From JAOUEA01 sp963762075 (lineage in GTDB: Bacteria > Actinomycetota > UBA4738 > HRBIN12), in the NCBI GenBank assembly GCA_963762075.1, contig CAVXJC010000006.1, positions 186,001-250,000 of the forward strand: a stretch of DNA of 64,000 nt. Reading direction: 5' to 3'. A model generated the notes under the pieces. That model was not told the DNA's origin, made no database searches, and saw nothing but the letters and a program-made list of their open reading frames with translations. Shown here one piece after another: positions 42,573-50,833 of the stretch (the stretch's first letter is position 1; each line of letters begins with the position of its first letter). The translations under genes and the position numbers were made by a program.

Positions 42573-43745
42573 GTGCGCACGATCGACGTGGCGGAGCGTC
42601 GCGCCCGGCTGGCCCGCCGTCACCGCTTGGCACCGGGACATCGAGCGAGCGACGTCGTGGAAGCGGCACGCAGCATGGTCTGCCTGCACGCGACCGACCC
42701 GTCGACCGTCTATCTCTCCGCGTGGGCTCGCGTCGACGGCATGGTCACAACCGATATGGATCGTGCCTTGTACGTCGACCGGTCACTGATCAAGCATCTC
42801 GCGATGCGCCGCACCCTCTTCCTCTTCCCTCGAGAGACGTTGGCGAGCGCGCAGGCCGGGGCGAGCGACCGCGTCGCCGACGGCGAGCGGCGCAGGCTCG
42901 CACGGGAGGTCGAGAAGGCGGGCCTGCACAAGAACGGTGTGCGGTGGCTGACCAGGGCTTCGAAGGAGGTCATGGCGGTGCTGTCCGACGGACGGGAGAT
43001 GACGTCGTCGGAGCTGCGTGACGAGGTCCCCTCGCTCGAGGGCTCGATCGCGTACGGGCAAGGCAAGACCTGGGGAGGGCAGATCCCAGTCGGCCCCCGG
43101 GTGTTGACCACGCTGTCGGCGGCCGGACGGATCGTGCGGGCTTCGAACGACGGTGCGTGGATGACGTCGAGGCCCCGGTGGGCCTCGATGAGGTCGTGGC
43201 TGGGTGAGGACCTCGCTCCCCTCACGGAAGCCGAAGGCGTGGCGAGCCTCGTCGAGGGGTGGCTCCGTGCATTCGGTCCGGGAACGGTCGCCGACATCAA
43301 GTGGTGGCTCGGGTCGACGCTCACGGCCGTCCGCAAGGCGCTGGCCGACCTCGACGCCTTGGAGGTCGACCTCGACGGGCAGACCGGATTCCTGCTCCCT
43401 GACGACCTGGAGGCGAGCGATCCGGTCGAGCCATGGCCCGCGTTCCTGCCCCCGCTCGACCCGACCACGATGGGCTGGTTCGATCGGGACTGGTACTTGG
43501 GGCCATACAAGGCACAGGTCTTCGACAGCACGGGCAACGCGGGACCCACCGTTTGGTGGGACGGAAGGATCGTGGGGGGCTGGCGCCAGACCGACGTAGG
43601 CGAGGTCGAGCTACAGATGCTCGAGGACGTCGGCGCGCGAGGCCTGCGCGCCCTCCGGCAGGAAGCGGCGCGCCTGACCGAGTGGTTCGATGGCATTCGG
43701 GTGCTGCCGCGATTCCCTTCCCCTTTGTCGAAGGTCACAGGCTGA
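42573..43745 (+). CDS. Winged-helix DNA-binding protein of the AlkZ-like family
   Basis: The 390-residue product begins VRTIDVAERRARLARRHRLAP and contains the HTH_42/AlkZ-like core (MVCLHATDPSTVYLSAWARV, LAMRRTLFLFPRE, PGTVADIKWWLGSTLTAV). AlkZ and AlkX are DNA glycosylases for crosslinks and bulky alkyl adducts; their catalytic QxQ or QxD is replaced here by HATD, as in many actinobacterial paralogues. The C-terminus (DGIRVLPRFPSPL) is complete. GTG 42573 is chosen because the family N-terminus follows directly. Confidence 0.75.
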   Translation: MRTIDVAERRARLARRHRLAPGHRASDVVEAARSMVCLHATDPSTVYLSAWARVDGMVTTDMDRALYVDRSLIKHLAMRRTLFLFPRETLASAQAGASDRVADGERRRLAREVEKAGLHKNGVRWLTRASKEVMAVLSDGREMTSSELRDEVPSLEGSIAYGQGKTWGGQIPVGPRVLTTLSAAGRIVRASNDGAWMTSRPRWASMRSWLGEDLAPLTEAEGVASLVEGWLRAFGPGTVADIKWWLGSTLTAVRKALADLDALEVDLDGQTGFLLPDDLEASDPVEPWPAFLPPLDPTTMGWFDRDWYLGPYKAQVFDSTGNAGPTVWWDGRIVGGWRQTDVGEVELQMLEDVGARGLRALRQEAARLTEWFDGIRVLPRFPSPLSKVTG

Positions 43746-43798
43746 CCTGGCCCGAACCGCGGCATCGACGGCGTGAACGGTTCCGGGCCTACTACAAC

Positions 43799-43888
43799 GT
43801 GCGGGTGATCACCGAGGACGGAGAGCTGATCAGAGAGCTGGTGCTCGACCCGGCCCGCGACTATCAGCCCACACGGCCGGACGTGATG
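43799..43888 (+). mobile_element. C-terminal remnant of an IS481-like transposase
   Basis: The frame reads VRVITEDGELIRELVLDPAR, then DYQP, the C-terminal tail of DDE transposases of the IS481 type. The upstream part (catalytic DDE core) is absent, and the codons run on without stop into the tRNA complement. It lies between the AlkZ-like gene and a tRNA gene, a typical spot for decayed mobile elements. Confidence 0.5.
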
Positions 43889-43937
43889 TGGAACGATGAC
43901 GCGAGACACGTCGGCACGATGTCGCGAGACATCACAA

Positions 43938-44013
43938 TGGTGCCCCCGGCAGGAATCGAACCTGCGACACCCGGTTTAGGAAACCGGTGCTCTATCCACT
44001 GAGCTACGAGGGC
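43938..44013 (-). tRNA. tRNA-Arg(CCT)
   Basis: The complement folds as a 76-base tRNA with encoded CCA: acceptor GCCCTCG pairs with CGGGGGC, D-arm TAGCTCAGTGGATAGAGC, anticodon loop TTCCTAA between CCGGT and ACCGG, and T-arm GCAGGTTCGATTCCTGC. The anticodon CCT reads AGG. No intron is present. Confidence 0.95.
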
Positions 44014-44428
44014 CGATGGCGCGAGCGGGCTGCGCCACAAGAGCTGGTCGAGAACTAGTTGAGAACCTCCCTTGTCGTTCAGACGACCGACCACAGCCTA
44101 TCGGTGGCGGGCCCGGGGCATGAGAGGCGTCGGTGCGCACGACGAGGCACAGTGACCTCGGTCGATCGCCCGATCTCTGGCGAGTGGGACTGCTACGCGG
44201 CACTCGTGCCGCGAGACTGGGAGCGCTGCGGACTCCGCCAGGCCTCTCGCAAGGCACAGCACGAGGGAGTTATGAGGAGGCCTAGCGGGCAGGACGGCCG
44301 CTGATACTCGACTCACTGCGGAGCCAGGCGAGCCAAATGAAGTCGGGTGGATCTCGAGCCGGGATGCACGACGATCCCGGAGCAGGGGTCCGTCCAAGAG
44401 CCTCTGTGGGGTAGACGCCCGCTATCGG
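44014..44428. other. Intergenic stretch of about 415 bases beside the tRNA, no confident gene
   Basis: An open frame of 81 codons (44059-44304) gives a peptide without known family. The region could hold further debris of the element whose transposase end lies on the other side of the tRNA. No inverted repeats of IS ends were recognised. Confidence 0.4.
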
Positions 44429-45088
44429 TCACCGGTCGGGCCGCATCGCGCCGTCGGGCCAGGCGGCGATGCAGACCTTGTTGCCGGCGCGGTCCGCGAG
44501 GATCCAGCCTTCCGGCGCACCGGCGTCGTCCACGAGCGATCCCCCCGCGGCGAGGGCGGCCGCCACGCGCGCGTCCGCGTGCTCGCGGGCGACAGACACG
44601 TCCACGTGCATCGCGTGCCGGAGCGGCTTCGAGGGATCGAGTGGCTGCATCCAGACCGTCGACCCGTGGCCGAGTGGGTCGACCGCGTTGTCGTCCGCCC
44701 TCGGGTCGTAGCCGAGCACCACGCGCCAGAACCCCACGTCGACGTCGTCGGGCTTGGCCGCGATCGCGAGCTGCACTTCCTGCGCCGCGCCGCGGTCGAC
44801 GGCGACGCCTCGGGATCGTGCCACCGCCGAGACGGCGCGCGCCAGCTCCACATGCGTCGGCTCCAGTTGCTCGACGCCACGCGTGAGCCGGACGGTCAGA
44901 CGGCCGGCGGCGATCGTCAGCAACGCCCCCGCCGCCTCCAGGCCGGGCACCTCGGCGAGCGCCGCGACGAGGTTCGCCCCCTCGCCGAGCGACCCGACGC
45001 GGAAGACCGCCGTCGCGCCGCCGTGCAGCACGACCCAGTCGTTGACGCCTTCGGCGTGCAGGAAGTCGATCCAGCCCTGTTCGCTCAC
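44429..45088 (-). CDS. Degenerate pterin-dehydratase-like domain fused to a VOC domain
   Basis: From the GTG at 45088 the protein has 219 residues. Residues about 15-95 (DWVVLHGGATAVFRVGS ... AGRLTVRLTRGVEQLEPTHVELARAVSAVARSRG) resemble a pterin-4a-carbinolamine dehydratase, but its catalytic HH pair is missing. Residues 110-219 form a VOC/glyoxalase-like domain (FWRVVLGYDPRADD, MHVDVSVAREHADARVAAALAAGG). TATATT eight bases before the GTG suggests a leaderless mRNA. Fusions of this type are known in Actinobacteria, without an assigned reaction. Confidence 0.7.
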   Translation of the reverse strand: MSEQGWIDFLHAEGVNDWVVLHGGATAVFRVGSLGEGANLVAALAEVPGLEAAGALLTIAAGRLTVRLTRGVEQLEPTHVELARAVSAVARSRGVAVDRGAAQEVQLAIAAKPDDVDVGFWRVVLGYDPRADDNAVDPLGHGSTVWMQPLDPSKPLRHAMHVDVSVAREHADARVAAALAAGGSLVDDAGAPEGWILADRAGNKVCIAAWPDGAMRPDR

Positions 45089-45096
45089 CGCGCCGG

Positions 45097-45102
45097 AATA
45101 TA
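45097..45102 (-). promoter_or_regulatory. -10 hexamer TATATT (minus strand)
   Basis: It is eight bases upstream of the GTG at 45088, the most consensus-like of the leaderless promoters. Confidence 0.5.
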
Positions 45103-45262
45103 CCCAGCACACGTCGGCAACACCAAGGTGCCCCGGACGAGCCGGCGAGCCGTTGAAGAACTCGACGAGGAAGCGCGCCTCGCCGTCATGAGCGTGGTCA
45201 ACATGCGAACGGTCGTCGCCGTGCCGGCGTGCTTGACGAGCTCTCAGCTTCTACCGCAAGGG

Positions 45263-46543
45263 TCATGACCCGACCCTACTCTGCAGGTGCGAGGCCGCGG
45301 CGCGCCCACTCTCCACGGCTCCCTCGATCCAGCCGGCGCCCTCGGCAGCGATGTCCGAGCCCGCGAAGGCGAGGCGTCCTTCGGGCACGGCGAGGGCGTC
45401 GAACGTGCCGTCGCTGAACCACGTCGGCGGCACCGAGAGCCAGGTTCCCTGCGAGAAGCGATCACCGACCCAGTCGTGGCCGTCGGTGCTGAGGACGGCA
45501 GCATCGGGAAGGTGCGCATTCACGGCGGCGGACATCGACTCGTGGTCCGCGAGATCCACTCGATCCTGCACCGAGAACCCCATGAACAGACGGTCGTCGC
45601 CGGCGGGGAGAAGCACGAAGCCGGCGTTGATCGGCGTGTTCCAGCCCATGCCGACGTAGGTTTCGGGGGCCTCACGCACGATCGCGAGCACCTTCGAGAC
45701 TCGCCCGGGGTGTCGCATGTCCGCGGCACGACGCTTCGCCTCGGCGAGCGGCGGATCGAACTCGACGTCGGCCCACACGTTCAGGGGGAGCGCGATCACG
45801 GCCGCCTCGCTGCGAACCAGCGTCCCGTCGACGAGCGTCACGGTCACCCCGTGATCGTCGTGGGCCACGCGGGTCACGATCGTCTCCGTGCGGATATCGA
45901 GACCGGCGGCCATCGGATCGATCAGGCTCCCGGTGCCTTCCGTGAGGAGCTCGCCGACGTCGACGAAGGCGTCGGCCGGTCCGTACCCGAGCTCGGCCAT
46001 GTCCCATAGCAAGGGGAGCACCGAGCAACGTTCGAGCGACGAGCCACCCATCGATGCCAGGAAGGACCGCACGTAGTCGGTGGATTCGGGATCGACATCG
46101 AGTCCTTCGACCCAGGTCGCCACCGGTACGTCGAGCGCGGCCAGCGCGGTCCGGTCCGCGTGCCGAAAAGCGTCGGCGGTCGTACGAAGAGCGCTTGTGA
46201 GGTTCGACGAAGCCAGCGTGCCCTGGATGCGTTCGATCGCCTGCATGCCCTCGTGACGGCGGTCGCCGTCGATCCACGCGAAGATGTCAGGCTCTGTTCC
46301 GGGCACCACCGCGACGCCGTAGCGGTCGATCTCGCGAGCGAGGTTCGGCTGAGTGGCCCGGGAGAAGAACATGCCGCCGTACTCGGCCATGACGCCGGTG
46401 CCCGGGATCTCGCGGTACCACGTGCGTCCGCCGATGCGATCGCGCGCTTCCAGGACCACGACGCGGCGCCCCGACTCGGCCAGGTCGCGCGCCGCCGCGA
46501 TGCCTGCGAATCCCGCGCCGATCACGGTCACGCTCGTATCCAT
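45263..46543 (-). CDS. Flavin-containing amine oxidase
   Basis: From the ATG at 46543 the protein has 426 residues. VTVIGAGFAGIAAARDLAESG and EARDRIGGRTW bind FAD; the C-terminus has GRLAFAGSDIAAEGAGWIEGAVESG, the second flavin motif of monoamine and polyamine oxidases. It deaminates a primary or polyamine to an aldehyde, ammonia and H2O2. TAGCGT eight bases upstream suggests a leaderless start; a GTG 18 bases upstream of the ATG is the alternative. It is divergent from the DUF917 operon. Confidence 0.85.
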   Translation of the reverse strand: MDTSVTVIGAGFAGIAAARDLAESGRRVVVLEARDRIGGRTWYREIPGTGVMAEYGGMFFSRATQPNLAREIDRYGVAVVPGTEPDIFAWIDGDRRHEGMQAIERIQGTLASSNLTSALRTTADAFRHADRTALAALDVPVATWVEGLDVDPESTDYVRSFLASMGGSSLERCSVLPLLWDMAELGYGPADAFVDVGELLTEGTGSLIDPMAAGLDIRTETIVTRVAHDDHGVTVTLVDGTLVRSEAAVIALPLNVWADVEFDPPLAEAKRRAADMRHPGRVSKVLAIVREAPETYVGMGWNTPINAGFVLLPAGDDRLFMGFSVQDRVDLADHESMSAAVNAHLPDAAVLSTDGHDWVGDRFSQGTWLSVPPTWFSDGTFDALAVPEGRLAFAGSDIAAEGAGWIEGAVESGRAAASHLQSRVGS

Positions 46544-46551
46544 GGGGCGGG

Positions 46552-46557
46552 ACGCTA
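46552..46557 (-). promoter_or_regulatory. -10-like hexamer TAGCGT (minus strand)
   Basis: It lies eight bases before the ATG at 46543, with no Shine-Dalgarno sequence between them. Confidence 0.5.
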
Positions 46558-46662
46558 CCACCGACCCTCGATACGGCGGAACCAGTTTGAGGCGGGCGGC
46601 GCCGACAGATCGTTGGGCTCCAGAGGCGGTGAGCGGGTCACGCGTGTGCGAGCATCGCTGGC

Positions 46663-47721
46663 GTGCTCATCGATCTCGAAGCGCTCGACGACCTGGCCAA
46701 CGGATGCGCGGTGCTGGGTACGGGCGGAGGCGGCGATGTCGGTCCGAGCCTGCTGCAGGCACGAGCCGCGATCGCGGCCAACGGCCCGGTGACGGTCACG
46801 GATCTCGACGACCTCCCCGACGAGACGCTGGTCCTTCCTGTCGGCGCGTGGGGCGCACCCACCGTCGGCCTGGAGAAGCTCGGGTCCGGACGGGAGGGGC
46901 TGGCGTTGGTCGCGGCAGCCGAGCACGCACTCGGACGGCGGGTCGGCGCCCTCATGGCGGGTGAGATCGGCGGCGCCAACGGCATCCTTCCCGTCTCGCT
47001 GGCGGCTCGGACCGGCCTGCCCATTGCGGATGCCGACGGCATGGGCAGAGCGTTCCCCTACGGCTACCAGGTCGCCATGCACGTCGCCGGCCGCTCGCCG
47101 AGCCCGGCATTCCTCGCAGATGAGCACGGCAACGTCGTGACCATCGAACCCGTCGATGCCGATTGGTACGAACGCCTCGCGCGAGGCGTCACCGTCATGT
47201 TCGGCACGACGGCGGTGGGGGCCGATCACGCCATGGACGTCGCGAGCGCGAGGCACGCAACCGTTCGAGGCACGGTCTCGCTCGCGTGCAGGATCGGGGC
47301 GGCTCACCGCTCGAACGGGCTGGGCGGCGTGCTCGAGGCGACCGGCGGGCGGCGCATCGCGACCGGCAAGGTCGTCGATCTGGAACGGCGCACCGAGGGC
47401 GGATTCGCACGCGGAACCGTGACCCTCGATGGAACTGGCGACGATGCCGGCCGCAGGCTCCACATCTCGGTCCAGAACGAGAACTTGGTCGTCACGGAGC
47501 AGGACCGGATCCTCGCGAGCGTTCCGGACCTGATCACGCTGCTCGACGAGGCGTCCGCCATCGCGATCCCAACCGAACGGGTCCGCCACGGGGAGCGCGT
47601 GCACCTGATCGCCATGCCATGCGCGCCGGTGTGGCGATCGGCGAGGGGCCTCGAGGTCGGCGGACCGGCTGCGTTCGGCTTCGACCACCTCTACGTGCCG
47701 TTGGAAGCAACATCGGCATGA
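46663..47721 (+). CDS. DUF917 family protein
   Basis: The 352-residue protein begins IDLEALDDLANGCAVLGTGGGGD, the glycine-rich start of DUF917, and carries AGEIGGANGILPVSLAARTGLPI and DADGMGRAFPYGYQ. DUF917 genes commonly precede hydantoinase/oxoprolinase genes, as here, and their products are thought to form complexes with them. The stop overlaps the next ATG (ATGA). Confidence 0.85.
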   Translation: MLIDLEALDDLANGCAVLGTGGGGDVGPSLLQARAAIAANGPVTVTDLDDLPDETLVLPVGAWGAPTVGLEKLGSGREGLALVAAAEHALGRRVGALMAGEIGGANGILPVSLAARTGLPIADADGMGRAFPYGYQVAMHVAGRSPSPAFLADEHGNVVTIEPVDADWYERLARGVTVMFGTTAVGADHAMDVASARHATVRGTVSLACRIGAAHRSNGLGGVLEATGGRRIATGKVVDLERRTEGGFARGTVTLDGTGDDAGRRLHISVQNENLVVTEQDRILASVPDLITLLDEASAIAIPTERVRHGERVHLIAMPCAPVWRSARGLEVGGPAAFGFDHLYVPLEATSA

Positions 47722-49238
47722 GGGGTCTGCGCGTGGGGGTCGATGTCGGCGGCACGAACACCGACGCTGTGCTGGTCGACAGCGAAGGCACGATCCTCGA
47801 TCGCACCAAGGTGCCGACCACACCCGCAGCGATCGACGGCGTCATCGAGGCGCTCGAGCAGGTGACGAATGGTCACACGATCTCGCGTGTCGCGTTCGGC
47901 ACCACGCACGCACTGAACGCGATACTCGAGCGCCGGGGTCTGCGACGCGTCGCGGTGATCCGGCTCGGCGCACCCGGCACCGAAGCCATCCCTCCCCTCA
48001 CCGGGTGGCCTCATGACCTGGCTTCCACGGTGTCGGCGGGCTCGTGGATCGCGCGCGGTGGCGTCGAGATCGACGGCAGGCACGTGACGACGGATCGTCA
48101 GGAGCTCGTCGGTATCGCGGAAGCGGTGCTGCGCGACGGGGCTGCCGGCGCCGTCGCGATCGTGGGCATGTTCTCGCCCCTGGACCCGGCGCAGGAGCGC
48201 GACGCTGCCGCTCTCGTCGCCGAGGTCACCGGCCTTCCGGTGTCGATCGGGAGCGACATCGCGGGCCTCGGCCTGCTGGAACGCGAGAACGCGACCGTGC
48301 TGAACGCCTCGCTCGGCGATCTGGTCCAGGCGCTCACCGGCGGGCTGAAGGCGGCGACCGCCCGCCTGGACGCGCGCGCCTACATCACACAGAACGACGG
48401 CACGCTGATGACCCTGGAGCACGCCCGTCGAGCGCCGGTGCTCACGATCGGCTCGGGCGCGTCCAATAGCCTGCGCGGCGCAGCCCTGCTGTCGGGGCGG
48501 GCCGACGCCCTGGTGATCGATGTGGGTGGTACGAGCGCCGACGTCGGCGCGCTGATCCGAGGCTTCCCGCGAGAGTCGGCCGCTGGTGTCGATGTGGGCG
48601 GCGTGCGGACCAACTTCCGCATGCCCGACCTTGTGTCGGTCCCGGTTGGCGGCGGCACCGTCGTGGGGCACGACGGCTCGCTGGGCGCCGACAGTGTGGG
48701 GGCGCGATTGATCGCTGAAGCCCTCGTCTTCGGAGGAACGACGCCGACCCTCACCGACGCCGCAGTGGCCGCTCGCCGCGCCGAGATCGGCGACCTGGCA
48801 CTCATACGACATGCAGACTCGCTCGCGACCGCTCTCGCGGAAGCGGACGAGCGTGTCACCGTGGCGATCGACCGCATGAGGCTCGGCGCCGACGACGTCG
48901 ACCTCGTCGCTGTCGGTGGTGGCTCGGTCTTGTTGCCGGAGCGGCTCGCAGGCGTCGCCCGCATCGTGCGGCCCCACGATGCCGACGTCGCGAACGCCGT
49001 CGGTGCCGCGCTGGCCCCGATCGCCGGGGAGGTGGACTTCGTCGCAGATGTGGCGGGCGATCGGCGCCGGCAGGCGCTCGCCCGCGGCACCGAGCTCGCG
49101 GGTGAACGAGCGGTGGATGCGGGGGCGCAACCCGACGCCCTCGAGACGATCTGGGTCGAGGAGATCCCGCTCGCCTACGTTGACCGGCCGCTGTCGCGCG
49201 TGCGCGTGAAGGTCGCCGGTCCGCCCACCGATCCGTAG
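47718..49238 (+). CDS. Hydantoinase/oxoprolinase family protein
   Basis: The 506-residue product starts RVGVDVGGTNTDAVLVDSEG, the ATPase-fold N-terminus of hydantoinase A, and continues with FGTTHALNAI, ENATVLNAS and DVGGTSADVGAL (second phosphate motif). It is shorter than stand-alone HyuA (about 690), so it may be a half-type that pairs with the DUF917 protein. The family hydrolyses cyclic amides with ATP. The substrate could be a hydantoin or 5-oxoproline. Confidence 0.85.
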   Translation: MRGLRVGVDVGGTNTDAVLVDSEGTILDRTKVPTTPAAIDGVIEALEQVTNGHTISRVAFGTTHALNAILERRGLRRVAVIRLGAPGTEAIPPLTGWPHDLASTVSAGSWIARGGVEIDGRHVTTDRQELVGIAEAVLRDGAAGAVAIVGMFSPLDPAQERDAAALVAEVTGLPVSIGSDIAGLGLLERENATVLNASLGDLVQALTGGLKAATARLDARAYITQNDGTLMTLEHARRAPVLTIGSGASNSLRGAALLSGRADALVIDVGGTSADVGALIRGFPRESAAGVDVGGVRTNFRMPDLVSVPVGGGTVVGHDGSLGADSVGARLIAEALVFGGTTPTLTDAAVAARRAEIGDLALIRHADSLATALAEADERVTVAIDRMRLGADDVDLVAVGGGSVLLPERLAGVARIVRPHDADVANAVGAALAPIAGEVDFVADVAGDRRRQALARGTELAGERAVDAGAQPDALETIWVEEIPLAYVDRPLSRVRVKVAGPPTDP

Positions 49239-49239
49239 C

Positions 49240-49255
49240 CGACGCTCAGGCGTCG
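49240..49255 (+). terminator. Short hairpin after the hydantoinase gene
   Basis: CGACGC and GCGTCG form a six-base stem with a TCAG loop, starting just behind the stop codon. There is no T-run. It sits between two convergent operons. Confidence 0.35.
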
Positions 49256-49457
49256 CTCCGGACCTGCGACCCAGGAACCTTGGGAAGCATCGAGTGACCG
49301 GTCACCACGGCGTCTGCGAGAGCGAACCGCTCGGGTGGGGTCGCCGAGCTGGCGACATCCTCAGCGCCTGGACTGTCGTCGTCTGGGGTCCATGATCTGG
49401 TGTCGTCGGTGCTCGTCGTGGCGGAGAACCGGGAACTGCCATGACGGGAGCCGAAGG

Positions 49458-49925
49458 TCAGGGCGTCGCGTCGGCGGCGGCCCGAACGGCACGCACGATG
49501 CCGTCGTAACCCGTGCACCGGCAGAGGTTGCCGGCGAGGGCGATACGGACCTCTTCCTCGCTCGGATCGGGGTTCGCGCGCAGAACGGCCGTCGCCGAGA
49601 CGAGCATGCCGGGAGTGCAGAAGCCGCACTGCACTCCGCCGTGACGAAGGAACTCGGCTTGCAGCGGGGCGAGCTCGTCCTCACCCGAGAGCCCCTCGAC
49701 GGTCGTGACCACCTTGCCGACGGCCTGCATCGCCAAGTACGAGCACGAGTTCACCGGCTTGCCGTCGAGCAGCATCATGCAGGCGCCGCACTCGGAGTCG
49801 TCACAGCCCTCCTTCGACCCCGTGAGGCCGATCTCGTCACGCACCGCCTTGAGCAGGCTCAGATGGGGGTCGATCGCGACCGGGAAGTCGGTTCCGTTCA
49901 CGGTGAGCGTTGCTTCGAGCTTCAT
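49458..49925 (-). CDS. [2Fe-2S] subunit of a molybdenum hydroxylase
   Basis: The 155-residue protein carries both iron-sulfur clusters of the xanthine oxidase family: plant-type Cys41/46/49/61 (GCDDSECGACMM, NSCSYLAM) and the second cluster Cys100/103/135/137 (VQCGFCTPGM, NLCRCTGY). It passes electrons from the molybdenum site to FAD. Third gene of the operon, 11 bases after the medium subunit. Confidence 0.9.
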   Translation of the reverse strand: MKLEATLTVNGTDFPVAIDPHLSLLKAVRDEIGLTGSKEGCDDSECGACMMLLDGKPVNSCSYLAMQAVGKVVTTVEGLSGEDELAPLQAEFLRHGGVQCGFCTPGMLVSATAVLRANPDPSEEEVRIALAGNLCRCTGYDGIVRAVRAAADATP

Positions 49926-49936
49926 CGACCGTCTCC

Positions 49937-50833
49937 TCAGGCGCCGTAGAGCGCGTCGCTCGCAGGGATGGAAAGGGATCCGCCCCGCGCCCGGGTGAGC
50001 GCGCCCGCGATCGCACGCCGAGCCACGACCTCGGCCATGGCGGTGCGGTACTCGGCCGACGCGCGGACGTCATCGATCGGCGCGGAGCCGGCGGCGGCGG
50101 CGGCCGCCGCTGTCGAGACCACGTCGTCGCCGCCGCCGGTGCCCACCAGCGCCCGCTCGGCCTCGGCGACGCGCTTGATCGTGGGCGCGAGTGCAGTGAT
50201 CGCGACGCGGGCATCGGTCACCTGATCGCCCGCGACGGTCACGACCGCTGTGGCACCGACCACCGCGATCTCCATCTGACGGCGGTACTCCAGGCGAACG
50301 TAAGCGGACCCGGTGCCGGCGGCCGGCGCAGGCAGGTCGATCCCGGTGAGCAGCTCTCGATCACTGGCGTTGGTCGCCCCGGGACCGGTCCACAGATCGG
50401 CGATCGGCACCGATCGCTCGCCATCTGCGCCGCGCAGCTCGACCGTGGCGTCGAAGCACAGCAGCGCACCACCCGTGTCCATGGCGGGCGAGGCGTTCAT
50501 CACGTTGCCGCCGATCGTGCCGTGGGCCCGGGTCGCGTGCGAACCGACGATCGCCGACGCGTCGGCCAGCGCCGTGAACCGCTCGCGAACCGTCATGTTG
50601 GCCACGATGGCCTCGTGTGTGGTGAGGGCGCCGAGATGCAGGCCATCGCCTTTCTCGGTGAGATCGCGGAGCGCCTCGATGCGGTCGATCGCCACGATCG
50701 CATCGGGAAGCGGCTTCTTGCCCTGGCGCGCACCGACCACCAGGTCCGTGCCACCTGCGACCGCGCGCGCACCCTGTCCCAGCGCTGCAACGGCTTCCTC
50801 GAGGGTGGTGGCAGACGTGAACGAGGCGCTCAT
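49937..50833 (-). CDS. FAD-binding medium subunit of a molybdenum hydroxylase
   Basis: The 298-residue product has the FAD motifs AVAGGTDLVVGARQGK and TIGGNVMNASPAMD, followed by the CO-dehydrogenase-flavoprotein C-terminal domain. Its ATG overlaps the stop of the large subunit (ATGA). A start 24 bases upstream is possible but would overlap deeper. Confidence 0.9.
   Translation of the reverse strand: MSASFTSATTLEEAVAALGQGARAVAGGTDLVVGARQGKKPLPDAIVAIDRIEALRDLTEKGDGLHLGALTTHEAIVANMTVRERFTALADASAIVGSHATRAHGTIGGNVMNASPAMDTGGALLCFDATVELRGADGERSVPIADLWTGPGATNASDRELLTGIDLPAPAAGTGSAYVRLEYRRQMEIAVVGATAVVTVAGDQVTDARVAITALAPTIKRVAEAERALVGTGGGDDVVSTAAAAAAAGSAPIDDVRASAEYRTAMAEVVARRAIAGALTRARGGSLSIPASDALYGA

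Noticed and set aside
49246..49450. Possible gene between the two convergent catabolic operons
   Set aside because: The only open frames overlap the iron-sulfur subunit or have shadow composition.
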